Source: Candidatus Magasanikiibacteriota bacterium (lineage in GTDB: Bacteria; Patescibacteriota; Patescibacteriia; Magasanikbacterales; UBA922). From it: a stretch of 17,115 bases of DNA. Made by a program: the position numbers and the translations under genes. Where the stretch lies: assembly GCA_012800155.1 (NCBI GenBank), contig JAAZJX010000017.1:1-17115 (forward strand). Reading direction: 5' to 3'. Below, in pieces: positions 1 to 5,672 of the stretch (the stretch's first letter is position 1; each line of letters opens with the position of its first letter). The notes under the pieces were generated by a model. It ran no database searches. It was not told where the DNA came from and was given only the letters and a program-made list of their open reading frames with translations.

Positions 1-640
1 CCACATTTTATTTTCTTTAATTTTAGGAAATACTTCTTTATAGGTAATAGCATTCATGTTTCCAATAATTAAAAATTGTTTCCCATATTCAAAAAGTTGA
101 GCCACATATTCACGAAATAGCGAAAAAGGCGGGTTGGTGACAACAATATCCGCCTTTTTAAGTAATTTAATACATTCCTCAGAACGAAAATCACCATCTT
201 CTTTTAGTGGTTCCCATTCATTATTTTTATTTTCTTTTAGCTGCTGGGCTATATCTTTTAAACTAAATTCCCCATCACCATCTATATCACCAACAGAATT
301 TATAATAATTTTATTTGCAGTAACTTCTAAACTGTTTTTAGACTTTACCTTAGAGTTGCCCCCCCCCCGCAACCAATTCTAGCAAAGTATTAGCAACCGG
401 TGAAGGTTTATAACTAGTAGTTATAAGTTTTTTCAAGCCAAGCCTTTTAAAATTTAAAACAAAATAGCGGAAAAAGTTACTCTCATATGGATCATCACAG
501 TTACAATAAACTATCTTGTTACGAAAAGTATCAGGATTGTATTCTATATAGCTTTCAACTTCTTTCTGAATATCAACATATTGAGTGTAAAACTCGTCAT
601 TTTTTGCTTTTTTTGCTTTAGCTAAATTTTCTCTAGACAT
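1..640 (-). CDS. EcoRI-family adenine-specific DNA methyltransferase, 3'-partial, frameshifted at a G10 tract
   Basis: It would transfer a methyl group from S-adenosylmethionine to adenine in a short DNA site. The N-terminus (KAKKAKNDEFYTQY, VYCNCDDPYESNFFRYF, LKKLITTSY) is what I recall of M.EcoRI. The downstream part, read in a shifted frame, continues that family without any stop, through EWEPLKEDGDFRSEECIKLL and the catalytic motif TNPPFS (bases about 121-138), to the window edge. The break is in a run of ten G (minus strand, 359-368): the start frame hits TAA at 350-352, and removing one G restores LVAGGGNSK and an open frame to base 1. The ATG is at 640-638 with no clear Shine-Dalgarno. 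The 3' end and any partner endonuclease lie outside the window. The gene may be phase-variable, a decaying gene, or a homopolymer sequencing error. The family call is confident; whether it is active is unknown. Confidence 0.88.
359..368. repeat. Ten-base C/G homopolymer inside the methyltransferase
   Basis: Ten consecutive C on the + strand (G10 in the coding strand) interrupt the methyltransferase reading frame. A length of nine, or nine plus or minus multiples of three, restores the full frame. I saw no other G/C homopolymer this long in this AT-rich window. Confidence 0.95.
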
Positions 641-712
641 ATTTTCTATATTCTAACACATTCTTCAAAAACATTTCTTAATTTTAACTATTATAATAAT
701 TAAGTTAAAATT

Positions 713-741
713 AGTATACAAAGTTTTTATCATTTAGTCAA
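713..741 (-). promoter_or_regulatory. Promoter of the methyltransferase gene
   Basis: On the minus strand TTGACT (741-736), a 17-base spacer and TATACT (718-713) fit a sigma70-type promoter. It would start about 65 bases before the ATG at 640. Confidence 0.6.
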
Positions 742-746
742 AAACA

Positions 747-772
747 AAAAACATCTTTTATTAGATGTTTTT
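747..772 (-). terminator. Hairpin terminator between tRNA-Gln and the methyltransferase
   Basis: The perfect 10-bp stem AAAAACATCT / AGATGTTTTT has a 6-base loop and T-rich flanks on both strands. On the minus strand it would end the ftsE-ftsX-tRNA-Gln transcript just before the methyltransferase promoter. Confidence 0.65.
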
Positions 773-790
773 ATTTAACTTTAAAATAAA

Positions 791-860
791 AATTCAAACC
801 CCAATAGCCATGACCCATGCCTTGCCGACAGGCAGGAAAACCTGGAGTCCTACTATTAAA
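791..860 (-). pseudogene. Decayed partial tRNA-Gln copy interrupted by a palindromic insert
   Basis: This stretch matches the intact tRNA-Gln at 913-983 almost base for base from the T loop through the anticodon arm to the D arm. The shared blocks are CCCCAATAGCCA and AAAACCTGGAGTCCTA. The acceptor stem is lost and the T loop has TTCAAA instead of TTCGAA. A 21-base insert (816-836) falls between the second and third anticodon positions. It cannot be a normal tRNA. The best reading is an old tandem duplication invaded by a small palindrome; a structured non-coding RNA is possible but unsupported. Confidence 0.8.
816..836. repeat. Small palindromic insert in the tRNA-Gln copy
   Basis: In tRNA orientation this 21-base insert begins CCTGCC-TGTC-GGCAAGG, a short hairpin with a TGTC loop. 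It belongs to the same family as the insert at 10082-10101 (CCTACC-TATC-GGTAGG), and both lie in the same orientation relative to their host tRNA. Confidence 0.75.
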
Positions 861-912
861 CCTGTCTATTATAACTTCGTCATAAATTTACTGAACAAAC
901 ATTTTTATTTAG

Positions 913-983
913 CTCCGGGATAGGGATTCGAACCCCAATAGCCAGGACCAAAACCTGGAGTCCTACCATTAGACGATCCCGGA
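913..983 (-). tRNA. tRNA-Gln(UUG)
   Basis: This 71-base cloverleaf pairs acceptor arms TCCGGGA / TCCCGGA. It has D stem GTCC-type pairing, anticodon stem CCAGG/CCTGG with loop TTTTGGT (anticodon TTG) and T loop TTCGAAT. The discriminator base is G, as expected for glutamine. No CCA is encoded. It starts 13 bases after the ftsX stop codon on the same strand, so it is probably co-transcribed with ftsEX and released by RNase P. Confidence 0.95.
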
Positions 984-996
984 ATATAAATTGTAT

Positions 997-1905
997 TTAA
1001 GCTTTCAGTTGTTTTCTCATAGCTAACAAACAAGAAAACATAGCTAATAAAAACACTCCTCCAAACTGAATTCCTAACAGCAAGATTATATTAGAATTAT
1101 AATAATTTGTCAAGATATTTGATTCACTAAAAATAATTGCTATATAAGGATCTATTATATAAATTCCAATCATCACTAAAAAATAACTTATACCCAAACT
1201 AATCAAAGAAAAAATTAAAGCTTCAATAATATATGGTCCACGCACAAACCAATTACTTGCCCCAACTAATTTTTTAATTGTAATTTCAATTCTTTGAGAA
1301 TAAATTGTAGCTCTCACTGTGTTAAAAATAATAAAGAAAGAAATAACTGCAAATAAAATACTAGCCATATAAGCAAATTTTTCTACTTGATCAGTGATGT
1401 TTTGAATTCTATTGATAGCTTTTTCTGTATCTCCAAAAGTTTTAGATTCAATAATACTTTCATATTCTGGAATATCTAAAGCTTGAGTAATTTTTTGATA
1501 ATCTTTTGTTTCTTTAGTTTTTATAATCATAGTCGGACCAAGTGGATTTTCACCCAATTCTTCCAATGAAGCCAAAATATCAGGATTGTTTTTATATTGT
1601 TCTTTAAACTGAAGTAATACTTCATCTCGATCTAGATAAATAATTTCATTTACTTCAGGAAATGAACCAACATAATCTTTGACTTCTTTTATTTTTTCTT
1701 CAGATGCATCATAAGAAAAATAAACACTCACATCAATTTGTTCTTTTACTGAACTGATCGCCTTATCTGTCAAAACATTAAGCACTACTAAAATATTAAC
1801 TGACAATAACATCAAAATCAAAATAATCACTGTCATGAAAGATAAACTAAAATTACGAAAAATATCTTGTAAAGCAAATTTTATTATTCTAAAAAAAGCT
1901 GTCAT
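997..1905 (-). CDS. ftsX: Cell division protein FtsX (ABC transporter-like permease)
   Basis: FtsX is the membrane partner of the FtsE ATPase; together they control peptidoglycan hydrolases at the division site. The 302 residues show the FtsX layout: a first membrane segment at about 20-44, an extracellular domain at about 45-170, then three C-terminal membrane segments (about 178-200, 225-252, 268-296). The conserved region around the second segment reads ILFAVISFFIIFNTVRATIYSQR, and ITIKKLVGASNWFVRGPYIIEALIF follows it, both typical of the family. The gene lies 100 bases downstream of ftsE, a gap that holds a degenerate REP-like palindrome. tRNA-Gln follows 13 bases after the stop. No Shine-Dalgarno is visible before the ATG. 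The identification is secure from motifs and neighbour. Confidence 0.95.
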   Translation of the reverse strand: MTAFFRIIKFALQDIFRNFSLSFMTVIILILMLLSVNILVVLNVLTDKAISSVKEQIDVSVYFSYDASEEKIKEVKDYVGSFPEVNEIIYLDRDEVLLQFKEQYKNNPDILASLEELGENPLGPTMIIKTKETKDYQKITQALDIPEYESIIESKTFGDTEKAINRIQNITDQVEKFAYMASILFAVISFFIIFNTVRATIYSQRIEITIKKLVGASNWFVRGPYIIEALIFSLISLGISYFLVMIGIYIIDPYIAIIFSESNILTNYYNSNIILLLGIQFGGVFLLAMFSCLLAMRKQLKA

Positions 1906-1946
1906 ATTTTTTATTATCTTACAAAAACAAAAATTTATTATTCTAA

Positions 1947-1966
1947 ATTCCCGCTTTCACGGAAAT
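1947..1966. repeat. Degenerate REP-like palindrome between ftsE and ftsX
   Basis: ATTCCCGCTTTCACGGAAAT is a decayed version of the perfect palindrome at 3137-3156. It lies within the ftsE-ftsX intergenic gap, so the element has been tolerated inside a probable operon. Confidence 0.7.
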
Positions 1967-2005
1967 AATCTTTATTAAATTAATTTTTATAATTACATTT
2001 ATAAA

Positions 2006-2686
2006 TTACAATCTATATTTACCAGTTTTTTCATCAGAAATAATTTTACCTCCATGAAGAGTTATTACTCTTTTACGAAGTTGGTTAACAATATCTTTGT
2101 TATGAGTAACTAACACAACAGTTGTTCCAAATTCATTTATTTTTTTCAAAATTTCAATAATTTCTTGAGTATTTACTGCATCAAGATTGCCAGTTGGTTC
2201 ATCAGCTACTAAAATTTTAGGACGATGAGCAAGTGAACGCGCTATTACAATACGCTGTTGTTCACCACCAGAAAGTTGATACGGATATTTATCTTTTTTA
2301 TGTAATAAACCAACAATATCTAAAAGTCTAGGAACAATTTCTTTTATACGATGATAAGAAGTGCCTCCAACTTCAAGAGCAAATTCTACATTTTCATAAA
2401 CAGTTTTTTTAGGCAAAAGTTTTAAATCTTGAAAAACTACTCCTATCTGACGGCGTAAATATGGAATATCTCGATAAGGAATTTTAGTAATATCCCAACC
2501 ACCAATTTCTATTTCACCAACTGTAGGGCGTTCTTCAGCAATCAAAAGTTTGATCAAGGTTGTTTTACCTGTACCACTTTGTCCAACAACAGACACAAAC
2601 TCCCCTGCTTCAATATGTAAATCCACATGATCTAAACCAATACTATCTTTGGAATATCTTTTGGAAACATTTTTTAATTTAATCAT
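2006..2686 (-). CDS. ftsE: Cell division ATP-binding protein FtsE
   Basis: FtsE is the cytoplasmic ATPase of the FtsEX complex, which couples ATP hydrolysis to cell-wall hydrolase activation at the septum. The 226 residues are normal for the family. Walker A is GQSGTGKTT (35-43), the Q loop is at about Q86, the ABC signature is LSGGEQQ (138-144), Walker B is ILVADEP (158-164), and the switch histidine is in VTHNKD near residue 195. The segment FQDLKLLPKKTVYENV is typical of FtsE. ftsX follows on the same strand. A promoter with an extended -10 lies about 65 bases upstream. Nothing essential is missing. Confidence 0.96.
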   Translation of the reverse strand: MIKLKNVSKRYSKDSIGLDHVDLHIEAGEFVSVVGQSGTGKTTLIKLLIAEERPTVGEIEIGGWDITKIPYRDIPYLRRQIGVVFQDLKLLPKKTVYENVEFALEVGGTSYHRIKEIVPRLLDIVGLLHKKDKYPYQLSGGEQQRIVIARSLAHRPKILVADEPTGNLDAVNTQEIIEILKKINEFGTTVVLVTHNKDIVNQLRKRVITLHGGKIISDEKTGKYRL

Positions 2687-2749
2687 AAATCCTTTATCAT
2701 TTTCGGTAAACGAAAATTTCTAATTAAAATCTTTTTAAACCTTACAATT

Positions 2750-2755
2750 ATTATA
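2750..2755 (-). promoter_or_regulatory. Extended -10 promoter of ftsEX
   Basis: On the minus strand TGC-TATAAT is a perfect extended -10 box; no good -35 is evident at 17 bases. It would start transcription about 55 bases before the ftsE ATG. Confidence 0.6.
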
Positions 2756-2761
2756 GCACAA

Positions 2762-2816
2762 AATAAAAAACAAGAAAATAAAAACACTAGCTAATGCTAG
2801 ATTCTTGTTTTTTATT
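2762..2816 (-). terminator. Long hairpin terminator upstream of ftsE
   Basis: A perfect 15-bp outer stem (2762-2776 with 2802-2816) encloses an inner CTAGC/GCTAG hairpin with a TAAT loop. Both flanks are A/T-rich, so it could work in both directions. Its place right before the ftsE promoter suggests it stops transcription arriving from the capA-tRNA-Thr unit. Confidence 0.65.
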
Positions 2817-2873
2817 TTTTAATAAAACACTGAGAAAGAATATTTTTTTGTTCGTCTTGTTAAAGGTGGAGGA

Positions 2874-2963
2874 GATTATTCCCCCTTGCTCATAGCTCGC
2901 CGAAGATGAAAAGTCTATTTCCCCCTTGCCTGTCTCGCTAAAGACGAAAGTAGGTGCAGGGGG
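2874..2963. repeat. Tandem degenerate copies of a CCCCCTTGC element, the second forming a nested hairpin
   Basis: TTCCCCCTTGC occurs at 2879-2889 and again at 2919-2929, each followed by a related CTCGC(C/T)(G/A)AAGA(T/C)GAAA block. The second copy can pair CCCCCTTGCCT with AGGTGCAGGGGG (ends at 2963), with an inner GTCT/AGAC stem in its loop. Confidence 0.55.
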
Positions 2964-2979
2964 TGTTGGCAAAACCACC

Positions 2980-3039
2980 TGTCATTCCCGTGGCTGTGTG
3001 TCGCTGAAGCTATAGCGAAGGCGCAAAACGAGAATCCAG
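2980..3039. repeat. REP-like element with its loop replaced by another palindromic sequence
   Basis: The left arm TGTCATTCCCG and right arm CGAGAATCCAG match the two halves of the intact element at 3137-3156, read in the opposite orientation. The normal short loop is replaced by 38 bases (2991-3028) that contain their own stem TCGCT/AGCGA. Confidence 0.65.
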
Positions 3040-3136
3040 TAAATATAATATAAGAAAGAATAATAAAATTATAAAAACAAATAGAACATAGATTAAAAAA
3101 TAGTGTTTTATTAAAAAATTAATTAAGATGTTACAG

Positions 3137-3156
3137 ATTCCCGCTTTCGCGGGAAT
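3137..3156. repeat. Intact REP-like palindrome
   Basis: ATTCCCGCTTTCGCGGGAAT has a perfect 8-bp stem with a TTTC loop and is followed by GACA. It has the form ATTCCC-N8-GGGAAT, the pattern known from the neisserial dRS3 repeat. The resemblance in form does not show common origin. Confidence 0.85.
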
Positions 3157-3167
3157 GACAAAGAAGA

Positions 3168-3236
3168 GAGCGGGAATGACAAAAAAGATAATAATTCCCG
3201 TCCGCCTCCACTTGTCATTCTCGTTTATTCTTTATC
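3168..3236. repeat. Half-copies of the REP-like palindrome
   Basis: GCGGGAATGACA (3169-3180), AATTCCCGTCC (about 3192-3202) and TGTCATTCTCG (about 3213-3223) are fragments of the 3137-3156 element and its flanks, in both orientations. Confidence 0.55.
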
Positions 3237-3286
3237 ATTCCAAATAACAACTATAAATTAAATAAAGTATTTTAAAATTATTTAAG

Positions 3287-3357
3287 AGCCCTCTGCCAGA
3301 ATCGAACTGACATTTATGGTTTACGATACCACTGTTTTACCACTAAACTAAGAGGGC
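3287..3357 (-). tRNA. tRNA-Thr(CGU)
   Basis: This 71-base cloverleaf has acceptor GCCCTCT/AGAGGGC, D stem GTTT/AAAC, anticodon stem GTGGT/ACCAT with loop ATCGTAA (anticodon CGT), and T arm GTCAG-TTCGATT-CTGGC. The discriminator is T and no CCA is encoded. Its 5' end is one base after the stop codon of the preceding CDS. Confidence 0.93.
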
Positions 3358-3358
3358 A

Positions 3359-3691
3359 TTAATTAATTTCCAACTTAGGAATAATATCAATCATTGGTTC
3401 TTCATAAGGATGTGCTTTTTTCAAAGCCTTTATAACATTTTTAACTTTATTTTTATGACAAAGCATTTCAATAATATCTTCTTCTACTTCTTGTTCTTTT
3501 CCTACAACACCAATCGTTGGCTTAGCTCCTGCCAAAGGTAAAAAACGACCTGTAGAACGAATAGTAATACTACAACCAGCATAATTTCCCTGTTGTCCAG
3601 CTCCAGCTTCAATCATAGCTTGTCTCACTTGAGCCGTATTTTCAATTGGTACAGCTGTTCTAATTTTTAAAAAATCTGAATCTTTAAGCAT
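3359..3691 (-). CDS. YqfO/NIF3-insert-type small protein (CutA/PII-like fold family)
   Basis: The 110-residue protein matches the free-standing version of the dimerisation/insert domain found in YqfO/NIF3 proteins. The recognisable core is EAGAGQQGNYAGCS, then STGRFLPLAGAKPTIG, then VEEDIIEMLC, and finally KKAHPYEEPMIDIIPL-like residues at the end. The family folds like CutA and PII and is proposed to bind metal or small molecules; its cellular role is not settled. Translation likely starts at the ATG 3 bases after the capA stop (TAA-TTT-ATG), with no Shine-Dalgarno, so translational coupling is plausible. Its own stop is one base before tRNA-Thr. The family is confident and the function is not. 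Confidence 0.85.
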   Translation of the reverse strand: MLKDSDFLKIRTAVPIENTAQVRQAMIEAGAGQQGNYAGCSITIRSTGRFLPLAGAKPTIGVVGKEQEVEEDIIEMLCHKNKVKNVIKALKKAHPYEEPMIDIIPKLEIN

Positions 3692-3694
3692 AAA

Positions 3695-4789
3695 TTAAAA
3701 TTTAATAATTCCTAATTTAATTTGTTCTTTAATATTTTCATCTACCCAAGAATTATTTGCAATAAAATCCAAAATATCTTGTTTATCTTGATTTTGAACA
3801 AAATAAGGTTGATAATCTAAATTTAATTTTATAGGTAATAATTCCAAAGTAGAAATAATTTTATCACTAGCTTTTTCTAAATTTAAACTTATAGTCAAAC
3901 CACGCATAGTTTCTGGAGAAAAATATTGATCAAAAATAAAATTACCTAAACTATAAAAAATTAATTTATCATTGTATTTTTCAATTGGCTGAATCACATG
4001 AGGATGCGTACCAATAATCATATCTACTCCAGCATCAACAATCTGTCGAGCTTGAGTTTTTTGTAACTGTCCTGGATTAGTATTATTATATTCTATTCCC
4101 CAATGTGGCAAAGCAATTAAAAAATCTACTTGAGGACGCAAATTTTTTATTTCCTCTAAAAAATAATCAAAACCATATCCAATCAACTGATGAAAACCAA
4201 CCAAACCAATCTTAATCTTATTTTTTTCTATAATTAAACTAAGTGAACTAGTAGTATTATATGGATCGCCAAAATATTTAATACCAAAATCAGTTAAATA
4301 ATTATGAGTTTGAGCTAAACCCTTACGACCAAAATTATGAGTATGATTATTTCCTAAATTAACAATATTAAAATTATTTTTCAAAGGTTCTAAATAATTT
4401 GGTGAAAAAGTAAAACTTAAGTTATTAGGAGTAACAACAGATTTATTATTTGTGATAGGTCCTTCCAAATTAGCAATTCTAAAATCATATTGTAAAGTAT
4501 TTGTGCTAAATAATTCAAAAGGGAAATTATAATTTCCTTGACCTACAGTTTGAGTTTTTTTATGAACATTCCGATCAAGCATAATATCGCCTACTATCCA
4601 CAATGAAACTGAAGGAATAGTAATAGATTCTGCTCCTAAATTGATATTTTGTGTTTCTGGTAAAACTAAAAAATCAATCAACTTTTGATTAACTGTCTTC
4701 TTTTCTATTGGCTGATAAAAAAACCAACAAAAAATTACAACCGAAATTAATAAGCTAATTATTAAAATTATCAAAATTTTTTTATTCAT
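3695..4789 (-). CDS. CapA family protein (metallophosphatase-like, membrane-anchored)
   Basis: CapA/PgsA-like proteins take part in extracellular polymer (for example poly-gamma-glutamate) production in some bacteria, but many homologues have unknown roles. The 364 residues begin with a membrane segment at about 4-24 that should leave the rest outside the cell. The calcineurin-like phosphoesterase motifs follow in order: VGDIMLDRNV (66-75), NLEGP (107-111), LGNNHTHNFG (145-154), LPHWG (227-231) and GTHPHV (260-265). They end with the conserved FYSLGNFIFDQ. All metal ligands typical of the fold appear present. It is the first gene of a unit with the YqfO-like gene and tRNA-Thr. No other capsule genes are in the window, so the polymer, if any, is unknown. 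Confidence 0.9.
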   Translation of the reverse strand: MNKKILIILIISLLISVVIFCWFFYQPIEKKTVNQKLIDFLVLPETQNINLGAESITIPSVSLWIVGDIMLDRNVHKKTQTVGQGNYNFPFELFSTNTLQYDFRIANLEGPITNNKSVVTPNNLSFTFSPNYLEPLKNNFNIVNLGNNHTHNFGRKGLAQTHNYLTDFGIKYFGDPYNTTSSLSLIIEKNKIKIGLVGFHQLIGYGFDYFLEEIKNLRPQVDFLIALPHWGIEYNNTNPGQLQKTQARQIVDAGVDMIIGTHPHVIQPIEKYNDKLIFYSLGNFIFDQYFSPETMRGLTISLNLEKASDKIISTLELLPIKLNLDYQPYFVQNQDKQDILDFIANNSWVDENIKEQIKLGIIKF

Positions 4790-4807
4790 AATATCTAGAA
4801 CACTTTT

Positions 4808-4879
4808 ATCTTAACTTAAAATAATTGAAAAAGCAATTAATTAATAAATAAATACTATTGTGGATAATCTACTTGTCAA
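4808..4879 (-). promoter_or_regulatory. Candidate promoters for the capA unit
   Basis: Two minus-strand options are visible. The first is TTGCTT (4836-4831), 17 bases, TAAGAT (4813-4808). The second is TTGACA (4879-4874), 16 bases, TAGTAT (4857-4852). The -35 of the second overlaps the -35 of the divergent + strand promoter at 4873. The choice between them is uncertain. Confidence 0.4.
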
Positions 4880-4901
4880 TTAATCAAACCTAAGGTATTA
4901 T
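4873..4901 (+). promoter_or_regulatory. Promoter of a candidate small RNA
   Basis: TTGTCA (4873-4878), a 17-base spacer and TATTAT (4896-4901) make a good sigma70-type promoter. No protein-coding gene follows before the terminator at 4998-5032. Confidence 0.6.
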
Positions 4902-4907
4902 TAAATT

Positions 4908-5032
4908 ATTAAATATGCTTTATAGTATTTCTTACAATTTGAACAAGAAAAAGTACCCGGAAGTTTTTTCCTGGTAGTTTTTCTTCCTCAAGAAAACAAA
5001 ACTGCCCCCTTATAAGGGCAGTTTTTATTTTT
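4908..5032 (+). ncRNA. Candidate small non-coding RNA of about 120 bases
   Basis: A promoter and a strong intrinsic terminator bracket this stretch. Within it, 4949-4987 folds into a long hairpin: AGAAAAA/TTTTTCT, then TACC/GGTA, then GGAA/TTCC closed by a 5-base loop, with single mismatches between the helices. A 20-codon frame (ATG at about 4914, ending in Trp then TAG) is present but has no ribosome binding site. I do not recognise a known RNA family. It could instead be a leader whose read-through reaches the gene at 5297. Confidence 0.45.
4998..5032 (+). terminator. Intrinsic terminator of the candidate small RNA
   Basis: The perfect 10-bp stem AAAACTGCCC / GGGCAGTTTT with an 8-base loop is followed by a T-rich tail. 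It is one of the strongest terminators in the window. Confidence 0.85.
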
Positions 5033-5095
5033 TTATATGTTTTATATAACAAAAAAATTTAATACCAATAAAAAGATCAAGAAAACTTTTCAACA

Positions 5096-5159
5096 GACGG
5101 GTTAATTTTTAATATATAAAAAAATAATAAATCCCGTCAAAAACGGGATTTTGTTTTTT
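5096..5159 (+). promoter_or_regulatory. Attenuator-like alternative hairpins upstream of the orphan gene
   Basis: A terminator hairpin AAATCCCGT-CAAAA-ACGGGATTT (5129-5151) precedes a T-rich tail. The same CCCGTC can instead pair with GACGGG at 5096-5101, helped by an ATTTTT/AAAAAT inner stem, which would destroy the terminator. The gene at 5297 follows 138 bases later. The arrangement resembles a transcription attenuator, but no ligand-binding fold is recognised. Confidence 0.5.
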
Positions 5160-5281
5160 CAAATACTTATGGGAATGAGCAAATAAATATTGTTCATTCA
5201 CTAGGTTCTTTGAAAAGATGAGGAAAATAATGTTCATTATTAAAAAACAAAAGTTCAATTCACTTGCAATTAACAACAAAT

Positions 5282-5290
5282 TAAGGGAGG
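5282..5290 (+). promoter_or_regulatory. Very strong ribosome binding site
   Basis: TAAGGGAGG lies 6 bases before the ATG at 5297. Nearly all other genes in the window lack any Shine-Dalgarno, so this site both fixes the start and marks the gene as unusual. Confidence 0.85.
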
Positions 5291-5296
5291 TACATC

Positions 5297-5587
5297 ATGA
5301 ATTATGTTGAACACATCATTCTGATCATTAGAACTAAGTTGGACAATCCAAACATTCTAGCCTTCAGTGGTTCAGATGGAAAAGTCTACGGCGTTCGTAA
5401 AGAAGACCTTAGTTTTCAACCCGGTTTAAAAACTAAAGGAATTGATCTTGCTCTATTCCGAAAATACACGGGTTGTCATTACATCTCCTATTGGTCACCG
5501 GTTGGTAAAGTTTCATTAGAACTTAATTCTACAGGTACTGATGGAGAAGCAATCCTAAAACTAATTCCTGTAGCAACCCTCATCTAA
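5297..5587 (+). CDS. Orphan small protein of unknown function
   Basis: I do not recognise this 96-residue protein. It looks soluble, begins with a hydrophobic stretch (VEHIILIIR) and contains FSGSDGKVYGVRKEDLSF and a YWSPVGKVSLEL strand-like region, suggesting a small beta-rich fold. Coding status is supported by the strong TAAGGGAGG site at ideal spacing. The base composition is visibly less AT-rich than in neighbouring genes. An elaborate upstream region and a structured 3' region flank it. The gene stands alone, on the opposite strand to the cell-wall cluster. Composition and ribosome site could mean high expression or acquisition from elsewhere. The reading frame is likely real; the function is unknown. 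Confidence 0.75.
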   Translation: MNYVEHIILIIRTKLDNPNILAFSGSDGKVYGVRKEDLSFQPGLKTKGIDLALFRKYTGCHYISYWSPVGKVSLELNSTGTDGEAILKLIPVATLI

Positions 5588-5602
5588 ATCAAGAACTAAA
5601 CT

Positions 5603-5672
5603 AAGGAGGACGGGGTGGGGGTATATTTAGCCATTAGCTATTTATACCCTTACCCCAAAAATTGGGTATAAA
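5603..5672 (+). other. G-rich tract and two competing hairpins after the orphan gene
   Basis: AAGGAGG and a G-rich tract (5603-5621) follow the stop codon. GGGTATA (5619-5625) can pair with TATACCC (5643-5649), with an inner TAGC/GCTA stem. The same TATACCC, extended to TTTATACCC (5641-5649), can pair with GGGTATAAA (5664-5672). The two folds exclude each other. A GTG after the AAGGAGG could open an 18-codon frame, but this is weakly supported. Confidence 0.5.

Larger units (their letters stand above)
2817..3286. other. Repeat-rich intergenic region without a supportable gene
   Basis: The region holds several degenerate short palindromic elements, listed separately: a duplicated TTCCCCCTTGC block, an interrupted REP-like element, one intact REP-like palindrome and several half-copies. 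The sequence alternates between GC-rich repeat fragments and AT-rich filler. The only longer open frame (minus strand, 2787-2978) runs through the repeats and the terminator and is not credible as a gene. Confidence 0.75.

Noticed and set aside
134..382. Plus-strand open frame of 82 codons rich in serine and phenylalanine
   Set aside because: It lies antisense to the methyltransferase, runs into the C tract, has low-complexity composition and no start signals.
1..640. A complete EcoRI-type restriction-modification system
   Set aside because: No endonuclease is in the window; the partner, if any, would be beyond base 1.
816..836. A tRNA intron in the Gln copy
   Set aside because: The host copy lacks an acceptor stem and cannot mature. 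The insert is too small for a group I intron and is homologous to an insert in a D loop, where tRNA introns are not expected.
2787..2978. Minus-strand open frame of 63 codons
   Set aside because: It is built from the degenerate CCCCCTTGC repeats and the terminator hairpin and resembles no protein.
2874..3236. Possible CRISPR array
   Set aside because: The repeats are short, palindromic, degenerate, in both orientations and without regular spacing; no cas gene is visible.
4914..4976. Twenty-codon open frame inside the candidate small RNA
   Set aside because: No ribosome binding site, and the frame spans the long hairpin; it could be a leader peptide but nothing supports this.
5603..5667. Eighteen-codon frame with GTG start after AAGGAGG
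   Set aside because: A ribosome-like site is present, but the frame overlaps the paired hairpins and the peptide has no recognisable feature.
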